DNA from: JBCCQL01 sp039414355
Lineage (GTDB): Bacteria; Planctomycetota; Planctomycetia; Pirellulales; Lacipirellulaceae
Assembly (NCBI GenBank): GCA_039414355.1
Contig: JBCDJN010000002.1
Span: 1 to 64,000 of the forward strand
DNA: 64,000 nucleotides
Direction: 5' to 3'
The position numbers and the translations under genes were made by a program. This document shows, piece by piece, positions 1 through 8,725 of this stretch. The notes under the pieces were generated by a model. That model saw nothing but the letters and a program-made list of their open reading frames with translations, ran no database searches and was not told the origin of the DNA. Positions within the stretch are counted from its first letter, which is position 1. Every line of letters begins with the position of its first letter.

Positions 1-162
1 AAGGCTCTCTTGTAGCCCCGCCTTCGCGAGGATCGCCAGCGTCATGGGCGTGGCGCCGATGTCGTCGGGATCGGCGTCGGGGTTGCCGTCGGCGCTGATC
101 GCGATTCGATCGCCGCGGCGCCACGGAGATTCGCTGCCAAGGCGGGGCTACAAGAGAGCCTT
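1..162. repeat. Perfect 24-bp inverted repeat bounding a reversed coding segment
   Basis: Bases 1-24 and 139-162 are exact reverse complements, separated by 114 bp. The right copy is in frame with the downstream gene. The internal 114 bp (38 codons) continue that gene's protein only when read on the minus strand. Either this is a fold-back chimera at a contig end or a real inversion; the left copy starts exactly at window base 1, so its outer limit is unknown. Confidence 0.9.
25..138 (-). other. Reversed 5' coding fragment of the first gene
   Basis: Read on the minus strand, these 38 codons give a fragment containing ISADGNPDADPDD and GATPMTLAIL, with an Asp-rich motif like the calcium-binding N-terminus of nucleoside-hydrolase-fold proteins. 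It joins in frame, through the 24-bp repeat (KAGLQESL), to the protein encoded from 163 onward. Read on the plus strand it is low-complexity Gly/Ala/Arg-rich residue, so it is displaced coding sequence and not a separate gene. Confidence 0.75.
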
Positions 163-1422
163 GTCCATTACGACTTCAACAACTGGCTCGAGTACAAACG
201 CATCGGGCCCAACAAAAACGAGCTGTGGCGTGGCGCCATGGGCGGCCAGGCCCGCTGGGGGTTTGACCGCGAACGGTTCTTCGACGCGTCGCACCGACCC
301 GAGGACGCCATCGCGAATCTCACGGCGGAGATCAACAAGTCGACGGCAGACAACCCGCTCTATCTCATCGTCGCCGGACCCATGGAGCTGATCTACCGCG
401 CAATGAGCCAAGCCGAGCGCAGCGCGCTGCGGCACGTGCTGCTCGTCTCGCACAGCGGGTACAACGAGTACTTCCGCCCGCGGCTTTGGCAGCGGAACCT
501 GAACGACGTTCTCGCTCTGCAGCCGGTGATCAAGGTTCTGCGGATCCGCGACCAGAACGCGGGCTTGCGGACCCATCCCGACTTAGAGCCGTGGAGCTGG
601 CTGCGGGATCACGACGACGCGAACCTGCGATGGGTCTACAGCCGCATGCAGGCCGGGCTTGCCGATGTCTCCGACGCGGCGATGGTGGCTTGGCTGCTGG
701 GCGAGTGCGGCGACGACGACCTGACCACCGTCGCCGAGCTCCGGGCGTTCTTTGGCGACGAGGCGATCCCCACACCCCCGGGCGCCGCACCGGACACGCC
801 CCCGGCGCCAGCCGGAAGGGAGCCGGCCATCAACCTGCCCTCGACCGAAAGCGTCTTTGCGGAGGCCGGCGGCAAGATCGTCATCGAAGCCGAAAGCGTA
901 CCGCTGACCGGCGACTGGGTGCTGGAAACCTCCGAGCCCGGCTTCACCGGCGACGGCTACCTCCGCTACTTGCCCGCCAACATCAACGCCATCCACTCGC
1001 CGGCGCGCGGCGTGCTCACCTTCAAGCTGCGGATCACGGAGCCCGGCAAGTACCGGATGGCCCTGAAGCACTCGCACCGCGGCGCCCCCGAGCGCGACAA
1101 GTGGAACGACGCCTGGACGCTGATGGGGATCGACGTGGCGCCGTACGGCAACCTCCGCAAGACCTACCACTCGGTCACCCGAGAGGCCTTCGAAGCGGGC
1201 GTTGGGTTTACCTTCAGCACCACGCACGACAACTACGGCACGGTCGCCAAGCGAGACGGCCACTTCTCCAAGCCACTCTACCAGCTCGACGCGGGCGACC
1301 ACTACTTCTTCATCGCCGGCCGATCAGGCGGCTACCGGCTGGACAAGATCCACTTGTTTAAACAGGGCGTTGAAGGGTTCATGGACGACTCCCTCCCACC
1401 GACACCCGTAGTCGGCGACTAA
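139..1422 (+). CDS. Secreted-type protein with C-terminal carbohydrate-binding-like domain, 5' end disrupted
   Basis: The open frame runs without a stop from base 16, but natural protein sequence starts in the right repeat copy at 139. The first ATG, at 238, is probably internal because the sequence before it (HYDFNNWLEYKR) is coherent. The N-terminal part resembles a nucleoside-hydrolase-like fold, with LYLIVAGPMELIYRA as its core strand. A Pro-rich linker at about 780-830 follows. The C-terminal part begins with KIVIEAESVPL and looks like a beta-sandwich carbohydrate-binding module. The signal peptide and true start are missing because of the reversed segment and the window edge. Function is unproven; a secreted sugar- or nucleoside-related protein is an inference. 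Confidence 0.7.
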   Translation, partial: KAGLQESLVHYDFNNWLEYKRIGPNKNELWRGAMGGQARWGFDRERFFDASHRPEDAIANLTAEINKSTADNPLYLIVAGPMELIYRAMSQAERSALRHVLLVSHSGYNEYFRPRLWQRNLNDVLALQPVIKVLRIRDQNAGLRTHPDLEPWSWLRDHDDANLRWVYSRMQAGLADVSDAAMVAWLLGECGDDDLTTVAELRAFFGDEAIPTPPGAAPDTPPAPAGREPAINLPSTESVFAEAGGKIVIEAESVPLTGDWVLETSEPGFTGDGYLRYLPANINAIHSPARGVLTFKLRITEPGKYRMALKHSHRGAPERDKWNDAWTLMGIDVAPYGNLRKTYHSVTREAFEAGVGFTFSTTHDNYGTVAKRDGHFSKPLYQLDAGDHYFFIAGRSGGYRLDKIHLFKQGVEGFMDDSLPPTPVVGD

Positions 1423-1503
1423 GCGCCGCGTTCCTCTCCGCCGCGCGGACGATGCGGCACGCGCCCGGCGCACTATTCAGCAATCCTCGCGAACCTACCC
1501 ATC

Positions 1504-2952
1504 ATGAAGCTTGCCGGCCTTTGCCTCGTAGTCCTCGGCTTGGTGCCTCACGCGTACGCCGATCGCCCCAACGTGTTGCTTGTATTCGTCGACGACCTGA
1601 AGCCGATGACGCGGGACTATGGGCAACAGCACATGGCGACGCCCAACTTCGACCGGCTGGCCGCCGGCGGCTTGCGGTTTGAGAACGCCTACTGCCAGGT
1701 GCCCACCTGCGGCGCCTCGCGCGCGAGCCTGATGACTTCGCTCTACCCCACCGTGGAGCGATTCCCCAACTTCAAGTGCTTCGCCGAGAAGGACGCCGCC
1801 GGCGCCCCCACCCTGCCGCAGCGGTTCAAGCAGGCGGGCTACGTCACCGTTTCCAACGGCAAGGTCTTCCACCACCAAGGCGACACCCAAGACCGATCGT
1901 GGTCTGAGCCGGCTTGGCGGCCGTCGATCGGCGGCCGCACGCACTACAACGACGAGACGACCGAGTTCTTGAGCAAGTCAAAACGGGCTGAGCGAAGAGC
2001 CAACGGCAAGCTCCGGAAGAAGACGCTGATGTTTGAGAAGGGCAACACGCCCGCGATGGAGACCCACGACGGCCTCATCGCTGCCAAGACTCTGGCCGAC
2101 CTCGAGCGCCTGGCCGGCGGCGACCGGCCGTTCTTTCTCGCCTGCGGTTTCGCCAAGCCGCACATGCCGTTCTTCTCGCCCGCGGCCACGTGGGCGCCCT
2201 ACCCGCTGCGGGGCATCGACCTCGCCACGCACCGCCAGCGTCCCATCGGGTTCCCGCTCGCTTCACGCCCGGTCAAGGAACAGTTCGCCTACGTCCCGAT
2301 GACGCACAACCTCTCGCGAGAGCTCCGCTACAACAGCGACCCGTATCACCGCCACATGCGGCAGGGGTACTACGCCAGCGTGACGCACGCGGACGATCTG
2401 CTGGGCCGGCTGCTCGACAAGGTCGACGAGCTTGGTCTCCGCGACAACACGCTCGTCTTGGTCTTGGGCGACCACGGCTGGCTGCTCGGTGAGCACAACG
2501 AGTGGGCAAAGAACCAGCTCCTGCACGAAGCCCTACGCACGGCCTTCTGGATGCAAGGCCCCGGCGTTGCCGAAGGGGCGGCGGCGGAGACGTTTGTGGA
2601 GTTCGCCGACATCTACCCGACGCTGTGCGAGCTCGCCGGGATCGAAGTCGAGCCGAGGTCGATCAACGGCCGCAGCTTCGCCGCGGTCCTCAACGAGCCC
2701 GCCACCAAGCACCGCACCGGCGCCTACACCCGGTTTGAGCAAGGCGATGTCCTCACCACCGCCGATCACTTCTTTGGCGTTTGGCAGAGCGAGCAGCACG
2801 GTGAGGAAGTCCTGCTCATCGACCGCAAGGCGGACCCGCTCGGCGTGAAGAACGTCGCCGCCGATGCCGCGTACGGCGACATGGTGAGCGAACTCAAAGG
2901 CCAACTCCGGCAGCGCATTCAATCCGCGCGCTCCGTCGGCCCGCAGGGATGA
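1504..2952 (+). CDS. Secreted type I sulfatase (iduronate-2-sulfatase-like)
   Basis: This 482-residue protein starts with a signal peptide (MKLAGLCLVVLGLVPHAYA), followed by the metal-binding strand NVLLVFVDDLK. Cys69 lies in C-G-A-S-R, matching the sulfatase motif C-x-P/A-x-R in which Cys is converted to formylglycine by a separate enzyme. GDHGWLLGEHNEWAKN supplies further metal and active-site residues. Length and order match family S1, and the pattern is closest to iduronate-2-sulfatase-like members. It probably removes sulfate esters from algal or host polysaccharides in the periplasm. No formylglycine-generating enzyme gene is in the window. The gene stands alone, tail-to-tail with the MscS gene. 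Confidence 0.92.
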   Translation: MKLAGLCLVVLGLVPHAYADRPNVLLVFVDDLKPMTRDYGQQHMATPNFDRLAAGGLRFENAYCQVPTCGASRASLMTSLYPTVERFPNFKCFAEKDAAGAPTLPQRFKQAGYVTVSNGKVFHHQGDTQDRSWSEPAWRPSIGGRTHYNDETTEFLSKSKRAERRANGKLRKKTLMFEKGNTPAMETHDGLIAAKTLADLERLAGGDRPFFLACGFAKPHMPFFSPAATWAPYPLRGIDLATHRQRPIGFPLASRPVKEQFAYVPMTHNLSRELRYNSDPYHRHMRQGYYASVTHADDLLGRLLDKVDELGLRDNTLVLVLGDHGWLLGEHNEWAKNQLLHEALRTAFWMQGPGVAEGAAAETFVEFADIYPTLCELAGIEVEPRSINGRSFAAVLNEPATKHRTGAYTRFEQGDVLTTADHFFGVWQSEQHGEEVLLIDRKADPLGVKNVAADAAYGDMVSELKGQLRQRIQSARSVGPQG

Positions 2953-2971
2953 TTCGTGGCGAGCGGATCGG

Positions 2972-4687
2972 CTAGTCGCTCGCTTCGGCGGCCTTTGCGC
3001 TGGCAACGCTCTCGGGCGGCCCACCCGTCACCCGCACCGTCTGCGTCCACCGAACGCCGAGCTCTTCAAACCGCTGCATGAGCTGCAGGTTCAGCCGCTC
3101 GGTGAAGTCTAGGAACGCCCAGTAGTCGGGCGGGTGGTACCAGTAGATCACGCGCAGGTTGAACGAGTCGGTGTTGAACTCGTTGAAGAAGACACGCGGC
3201 GGCAGGTCGGCCGCCATACCCTCGTGGTCGGCTAGCAGCCCGCGGACCACTTCCGCGGCTTGGTGCACCTTCTCCCGCGGCGTGTCGAGCGGCAGGCGGA
3301 GGTCGGCCACGCGGCGGATCGACGGCCGGCGGGCCACGTTCTCGATGTCGCTGCGGGCCAGCGTCTCGTTGGGGATGGTCACCAGGTGCCCGGTCAGCAG
3401 CCGCAGGCGCGTTGAGCGGAGGCCGATCTCCTCAACCACGCCGTCGTACCCCTCGACGATGATCCGCTCGCCGGCGCGGAACGGCTTATCGGCCATCAGC
3501 ATGATCGTGCCGAAGAGGTTCTTGAGCATGTCCTGCGAAGCGAGCGCCACCGCCACGCCGCCCACGCCGGCACTGGCGAGCAGTGTGGTCACGGGGATGC
3601 CCAGGTAGCCGCCGCCTTCGAGGAAGACGATCACTGCCACGCTCAGGCTGGTGAGCCGGGCGAGGATGCGGATCACCTGCGCGTCGAGCCCGCTGGGGTT
3701 GATCGACGGGGCGGCGATGATGAGCACCGTCAGCCGATCGACCAGGGCGAAGACGATCAGCACGATCGCCAGCAGCCCCACCAGGTTCGAGGCGAAGCTC
3801 ACCGCGTACAACCAATCTCCGCGGAGCGTGACAACGCGCTCAATCGACCAGCCGTAGCACCGCACCACCAACAGCGCGGCGATGGGGACGACGATCGAGA
3901 GCAGGTAGAGCACCGGCCGGCGGTCGCGCAGCGGAGCGGCGAAGCGGCGGTGCAGCCACGCCAGCCCGGCCAGCGCCAGCAAAGCGGCCAGCGTCACCAA
4001 TGCCAGGGCGATCCACTTCCAGATCGATAGCCCCAGCGCCCGGTCGCGCAGCCACGCGGGCCCGCCATCGAGCAGCGTGCCGACCCAGCGCTGCGACGGC
4101 GCGGTGAGGTACCACTGGTAGAAGCCGGGCGTCGTGGCGAAGCCGGTGGTGCGGTACGGCACGGCGGCCGCGTCTTGGTAGTCTTCCAGCGCCCGCTGCA
4201 CCGAACCCGGGGTGAACAGGTACTCGTGGGTCTGTGGCCCGGAGGTGACGCGGGCGATGATGAGCCGCGTTCCGGGGATCCGCCAGCGGGCGAAGCGGTC
4301 GGGGTCGGCCTCCACCTGCTCCTCGCCCGGCGCCTCGCTCAAGGGAGGCAGGTCGGCCCGGTCGAGCAGCTCCTTGATGCAGATGGCCGCCTCCGCGGCG
4401 ACCTCCCAGCGGGCGTACTCGGGCAGGCCCTCGGTGTTGATGCAATCGAGTACCCGCTTGGCGGCCTGCCGGTGTTCCGGCCGCACGCGGCGGTAGTAGC
4501 CATCGGCCTTGACCAGCGCGTACGCCTCGTTGCACGCGTTGAGGAAACTCTCGAGCGTCGCCCGAGGGCTCCGCGTATCCGCCGGCGCCATCACCGCCGC
4601 GGGCTGAGCCGCGGCCCGATGAACGATGGACGACGCCGCCAACACGGCCAGTGCAAACAGCAGCCGATAACGATTGGCGTGCGGCAT
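2972..4687 (-). CDS. Mechanosensitive channel, MscS family, with N-terminal periplasmic domain
   Basis: A protein of about 571 residues with a signal peptide (MPHANRYRLLFALAVLAASS), a soluble region of about 200 residues, several membrane helices and a C-terminal MscS core. The pore-lining helix is recognisable as GVGGVAVALASQDMLKN, followed by the beta domain with FRAGERIIVEGYDGVVEEIG and TIPNETLARSDIENV. The frame is open 78 codons further upstream, but those residues are Arg/Ser-rich and unlike the family, so I use the ATG that precedes the signal peptide. It would gate on membrane tension to release osmolytes. It is divergent from the LRR gene, so both promoters should lie in 4688-4850. 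Confidence 0.88.
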   Translation of the reverse strand: MPHANRYRLLFALAVLAASSIVHRAAAQPAAVMAPADTRSPRATLESFLNACNEAYALVKADGYYRRVRPEHRQAAKRVLDCINTEGLPEYARWEVAAEAAICIKELLDRADLPPLSEAPGEEQVEADPDRFARWRIPGTRLIIARVTSGPQTHEYLFTPGSVQRALEDYQDAAAVPYRTTGFATTPGFYQWYLTAPSQRWVGTLLDGGPAWLRDRALGLSIWKWIALALVTLAALLALAGLAWLHRRFAAPLRDRRPVLYLLSIVVPIAALLVVRCYGWSIERVVTLRGDWLYAVSFASNLVGLLAIVLIVFALVDRLTVLIIAAPSINPSGLDAQVIRILARLTSLSVAVIVFLEGGGYLGIPVTTLLASAGVGGVAVALASQDMLKNLFGTIMLMADKPFRAGERIIVEGYDGVVEEIGLRSTRLRLLTGHLVTIPNETLARSDIENVARRPSIRRVADLRLPLDTPREKVHQAAEVVRGLLADHEGMAADLPPRVFFNEFNTDSFNLRVIYWYHPPDYWAFLDFTERLNLQLMQRFEELGVRWTQTVRVTGGPPESVASAKAAEASD

Positions 4688-4850
4688 GGTCGCTCCAGGG
4701 CGTTCGGGCGGCGCGGAAGAATCCCGATCTAGTCTATTTGCCCCCGCCCGCCAGCGGCGCCGGGACTCCGGCGAATCGTTCCCTTGGCCAGGCCCGCGGG
4801 GTAGCTTGGGACCAGTTGTGCAAAGTAGACCGCCGGGGACGCCGCAAGCC

Positions 4851-6053
4851 GTGCTCCGATTCGCCCGCGCCACCATCAAGCGACTCGCCCGATTCCGGCT
4901 GCGGACGCTGCTGGCGCTCATGGCGTTGGCGAGCCTTGCGCTTGCCGCCTTTGTGAAGCCGACCCTCGAAGCACGTCGCCAGCTCCGCGCGATCCGAGCG
5001 ATCGAAGCCGCCGGTGGCGAGATCGTCTACGGGGAAGGCGTCGTTCGCAACGGCGTTGCTTCGGGGCTGCTGCGCTCCTGGTTCGGCGACGACGCGGTGC
5101 GGCCGATCGTGTTGGCCAAGCTAGACCGCCCATCGATGGATTGTGAGTCTGTCATCGAAGCGCTATCGGCGGTCCGCGAAGTCAAAGGTATCACGTTGTG
5201 GCGTACTGAGCTAAGCAAGACTGCAGCCGAAAAACTCTCTACCGTCAGAGGGCTGGACTGCCTGTGCCTAGACCAGGTGACCGTTTCGACGGAGGCATTC
5301 CAATCACTCTCACAGTGCGAGTCGCTAAGACTGTTGACCGTCTCCGGCGACAGCATCGATGACGAGACGATGGACTGCTTGGTCGAGTTCACAGCGCTTG
5401 AGAGCCTATTGATCTCTCGCTCCTCGATAACGCGCGACGGTCTCGTCCGAATGGCACGGTGTCGCGGCCTCCGGTCGTTGACGATCACACGGCAGCCGCA
5501 GTTGCTGGCGGGTACCAACGCAGCGACGCTTCTCGAACTGAAGCAGTTGCAGTGGCTTAACTTAGTTGATGTGGGTGTCGATGACGGAACGATGGAGGTC
5601 CTGGCCAAACTGGTAGATCTCAAACACCTGCACATCTACGAGTTGCAGCCAACCGTTACCGACGCGGGTCTGCGACGAATCGGCGAGCTACGCAATCTAG
5701 AGTCCTTGTCTCTTTCGAGCTCGGGCATAACCGATCAATCCATCGAGTCCATCGTTCAGTTGCGGCGCCTCAGCTCGCTGGACATCTCAGACTGCTACAT
5801 AACCGACGAGGGACTGGCCGAGCTGGCTCGCTGCGCGTCGCTGACCCACCTCGACCTGACGGGAGCAAGCGTAACTGACACCGGCATCCTTCACCTCGCC
5901 GACCATCCAAGCCTGGAATCGCTCGAGATCGAAATTGGCCAGGGAGTTACTCGGCAAGGGTTACGGCGGCTGCTGGATGAGCAACCCAACTTGCAAGTCA
6001 GCGCCTTCGTGACGGAACCCGATGGAACGCTTTCGTGGGTCGACATCCCATGA
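4851..6053 (+). CDS. Membrane-anchored leucine-rich-repeat protein
   Basis: A GTG at 4851 gives 400 residues beginning with a basic stretch and one membrane segment (FRLRTLLALMALASLALAAF), a typical planctomycete N-terminus. ATG at 4920 is an alternative start. From about residue 120 there are roughly nine repeats of the cysteine-containing LRR type, with recurrent ITD-GL and LESLxLS patterns. It is probably displayed on the outer face of the cytoplasmic membrane as a protein-binding scaffold. The repeat region is visibly less GC-rich than its neighbours, with more A/T-ending codons, hinting at later acquisition or fast evolution. No partner can be named from the context. Confidence 0.8.
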   Translation: MLRFARATIKRLARFRLRTLLALMALASLALAAFVKPTLEARRQLRAIRAIEAAGGEIVYGEGVVRNGVASGLLRSWFGDDAVRPIVLAKLDRPSMDCESVIEALSAVREVKGITLWRTELSKTAAEKLSTVRGLDCLCLDQVTVSTEAFQSLSQCESLRLLTVSGDSIDDETMDCLVEFTALESLLISRSSITRDGLVRMARCRGLRSLTITRQPQLLAGTNAATLLELKQLQWLNLVDVGVDDGTMEVLAKLVDLKHLHIYELQPTVTDAGLRRIGELRNLESLSLSSSGITDQSIESIVQLRRLSSLDISDCYITDEGLAELARCASLTHLDLTGASVTDTGILHLADHPSLESLEIEIGQGVTRQGLRRLLDEQPNLQVSAFVTEPDGTLSWVDIP

Positions 6054-6487
6054 AACGCCTATGCTGACACTGCACGGAAGATTGTCCAAGAATCGCGTCA
6101 AGCTGTCCAAAACCGTGGCCTGAATTCGGCCGTCGAAATTTGGAGTTCTCGGGCCTACAAAGATCATTGGCGCGTTGCGGCTTGCGGTCGTTTCCGCAGG
6201 TCGTCTTGTCGTAAGTCGTTAACGCTCGGGCGAAGACGGCCTTGCGTGGGTGGGTTTGCCCCGGAAAAAACGTTCCGCGGGGAAATCGCTCGATAGCGAG
6301 CGATGATTATTTGCCACTTTTCTTTCGCTCGTCCCATGCTGGCGGAGCCGCGGCAAGTCTGCTGAGACAACCGCGGTTGGTCCTTGTCGGCGGCGTCCTT
6401 TTTCGTGACGATCGATCTTGCTTGCGTCGCGTCGAGCCGAAGCGTTGCCTCGCTCCTTTCCCCACTCCGCATTCGCTGCTTTCTCGC
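6054..6487 (+). promoter_or_regulatory. 434-bp leader region of glutamine synthetase with two hairpins
   Basis: No gene is supported here; open frames are Arg/Ser-rich shadows. Two adjacent hairpins lie just upstream of glnA: an imperfect one at about 6260-6282 (CCCCGGAA pairing with TTCC-CGGGG around a short A-rich loop) and a perfect 8-bp stem at 6285-6292 / 6297-6304 with a 4-nt loop. No poly-T tail follows, so they are not classic terminators. A cis-regulatory 5' UTR is an inference. I could not fit a sigma-54 promoter or a known riboswitch. Confidence 0.4.
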
Positions 6488-7903
6488 ATGAAGACCCCTC
6501 AAGACGTGCTCGCCCAGTGCCGCGAGCGGGACATCAAGGCGATCGACTTCCGCTTCATGGACTTCCCCGGGCTGTGGCAGCACTTCACGATCCCTGCCAG
6601 CAAGCTGGACGAGGCGGTCTTTGAAGAGGGCTTGGGGTTCGACGGCTCGAGCATCCGCGGCTGGCAGACGATCAACGAGAGCGACATGCTGCTGGTGCCC
6701 GAGCCCGACACCGCGTGGGTGGACCCGTTCACCGAGCTGCCCACGCTCTGCTTGATCTGCAACGTGCAGGACCCGATCACGCGCGAGGACTACACCCGCG
6801 ACCCGCGGAACGTCGCCCGCAAGGCGGCCGGGTATCTCAAGAGCACTGGCGTGGCGGACACGTGCTTCATCGGCCCCGAGGCGGAGTTCTTCATCTTTGA
6901 CGACGTGCGGTTCGACCAAACGCCGAGCCAGGGCTTCTACAGCATCGATTCGGTCGAGGCGGAGTGGAACCGCGGCGCCGCGGAGGGGCCCAATCTAGGG
7001 CACAAGCTCCGCCACAAGGAGGGTTACTTCCCCTGCCCGCCGGCCGACCAGCTCATGGACCTGCGCAACGAGATGATGCAGACCATGATTGAGTGCGGCC
7101 TGGACGTGGAGTGCCAGCACCACGAGGTGGCGACCGCCGGGCAGGGTGAGATTGACCTGCGGTACGACGAGCTGGTGCGGATGGGCGACCACCTCTGCAA
7201 GTACAAGTACATCGTCAAGAACGTCGCCTACCGGCACGGCCGATCCGCCACGTTCATGCCCAAGCCGGTCTTCTCGGACAACGGGTCGGGCATGCACACG
7301 CACCTGTCGTTCTGGAAGAACGGCGAGCCCCTCTTCGCCGGCAACGGCTACGCGGGGCTCTCAGACGAGGCGCTCTTCGCCATCGGCGGCATCCTCAAGC
7401 ACGCGCCGGCGCTGCTCGCCCTGACCAACCCCACCACCAACAGCTACAAGCGACTGGTCCCCGGCTACGAGGCGCCGGTGAACCTGGCCTACAGCCAGCG
7501 GAACCGTTCCGCCGCGTGCCGCATCCCCATGTACAGCCCCAGCCCGAAGGCGAAGCGGATTGAGTTCCGCTGCCCCGACCCCAGCGCGAATCCCTACCTC
7601 GCGTTCAGCGCGCTGATGATGGCGGCGCTCGATGGCATCCAGAACAAGCTCCACCCGGGCGAGCCGCTGGACAAGGACCTCTACGACCTGCACCCGGAGC
7701 AACTGGTCGACGTACCCCAGGCGCCGCGCTCGCTCGCCGAAGCCCTGGCGGCGCTGGCGGCGGATCATGAGTTCCTGCTCCGCGGCGACGTGTTCACCGA
7801 GGACGTGATCAACACGTGGATCGACTACAAGCAGACCAGCGAAGTGGACGCGGTCAATCTTCGCCCCCACCCGTACGAGTTCTGCTTGTACTACGACGTG
7901 TGA
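6488..7903 (+). CDS. glnA: Glutamine synthetase type I
   Basis: A 471-residue enzyme that makes glutamine from glutamate, ammonia and ATP in the cytoplasm. ATG at 6488 is chosen because MKTPQDVLAQCRERDIKAID matches the GSI N-terminus. Visible motifs are GFDGSSIRGWQ, the Mg-binding FIGPEAEFFIFD, NGSGMHTHLSFWKNG, the ATP-site NPTTNSYKRLVPGYEAP and the Arg-rich RNRSAACRIP. The C-terminal part contains KDLYDLH, with Tyr399 at the place of the GSI-beta adenylylation tyrosine, so GlnE-type control is possible. No glnB, glnE or ntr genes lie nearby; it is a single-gene unit behind a long leader. Confidence 0.96.
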   Translation: MKTPQDVLAQCRERDIKAIDFRFMDFPGLWQHFTIPASKLDEAVFEEGLGFDGSSIRGWQTINESDMLLVPEPDTAWVDPFTELPTLCLICNVQDPITREDYTRDPRNVARKAAGYLKSTGVADTCFIGPEAEFFIFDDVRFDQTPSQGFYSIDSVEAEWNRGAAEGPNLGHKLRHKEGYFPCPPADQLMDLRNEMMQTMIECGLDVECQHHEVATAGQGEIDLRYDELVRMGDHLCKYKYIVKNVAYRHGRSATFMPKPVFSDNGSGMHTHLSFWKNGEPLFAGNGYAGLSDEALFAIGGILKHAPALLALTNPTTNSYKRLVPGYEAPVNLAYSQRNRSAACRIPMYSPSPKAKRIEFRCPDPSANPYLAFSALMMAALDGIQNKLHPGEPLDKDLYDLHPEQLVDVPQAPRSLAEALAALAADHEFLLRGDVFTEDVINTWIDYKQTSEVDAVNLRPHPYEFCLYYDV

Positions 7904-8067
7904 CGCCAAGGCCCAAGGAGCCGACGGCAAGCATCACGCGGTTTGCTGCGGACGATCACTTCGCGTTGAGCGGCAATTCGGGATTAACCGCATCCAACGG
8001 GGCGCCGGGGTCGAAGACATCGCCAGCTGCTTGGCGTGCTCATCCCCTACTCCCATGAGGTTCCCCG

Positions 8068-8640
8068 ATGCTCCGTCTCCTTCCCGTATTGATCGTCGCT
8101 GGCCTGTTCGTTGTTGTTGAATTGCGTGCCGACGCTCCGCCGGTCGTCGCCGACGAGGCCGCAGAGGGCGAAGCGGCCGACAAGCCGAAGCAGCCGCCCA
8201 TCGCCATCGAAGCGGAGCGACCCGACGGCCGCCCGACAGCTACCTCGGGGCTGACGGTGCCCAAGGGCGAGACCTTCCACCTCGGCGAGCGCAAGTCGGG
8301 GCCGCTGGTCGTTTCTGCGAAGAACATCGGTCGCGAGATGGTCTATATCATCGCCACCCGCGAGAAGCGGCGGGAGTTGGTTGGCAAGGTCGAGCCGGGC
8401 GAGACCGTCGTGCGGGCGTTTCAGGAGGGGGACGGGATTCTCATCCGCAACCCCTCCAAGAACCGGCGGGCGAGGTTGACCGTTGAGGTTTGGGGCACCA
8501 AGAACTTGGCCATGTACTACGTGCCAAACGACAAGGAGCCGCCGGTGCCCGCGAAAGCCGATTCCGAACCCGCGGAGACCGAGCCGAACGAAGCCGAGCC
8601 CGCCAACGAGGCGCCCGAGGCTAGCACGGCGGGCGAGTAA
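8068..8640 (+). CDS. Hypothetical secreted protein
   Basis: A 190-residue protein with a signal peptide (MLRLLPVLIVAGLFVVVELRADA). The middle (about 70-155) looks like a compact beta-rich domain, with FHLGERKSGPLVVSAKNIG and LTVEVWGTKNLAMYYVP. The C-terminal 35 residues are Glu/Pro/Ala-rich and disordered. I do not recognise the family. It stands between glnA and a glycosyltransferase without obvious coupling to either. Confidence 0.7.
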   Translation: MLRLLPVLIVAGLFVVVELRADAPPVVADEAAEGEAADKPKQPPIAIEAERPDGRPTATSGLTVPKGETFHLGERKSGPLVVSAKNIGREMVYIIATREKRRELVGKVEPGETVVRAFQEGDGILIRNPSKNRRARLTVEVWGTKNLAMYYVPNDKEPPVPAKADSEPAETEPNEAEPANEAPEASTAGE

Positions 8641-8725
8641 ATCGCCCTAGCCACCGCGGCCGCGATCCGCGATGCTCCGCGCCCGGGCGCTCGGTGCGCC
8701 CCGCCTGCGGCAAAGGAGCTTGGTC

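Noticed and set aside
1..162. Phase-variable invertible promoter or start
   Set aside because: In the flipped form an in-frame TAG and absence of a start codon before the conserved motif prevent a complete gene; kept only as an alternative to a fold-back artefact.
6165..6200. Sigma-54-like promoter (TGGCGC then TTGC) before glnA
   Set aside because: The GG-to-GC spacing does not fit the fixed 10-bp requirement for either TTGC.
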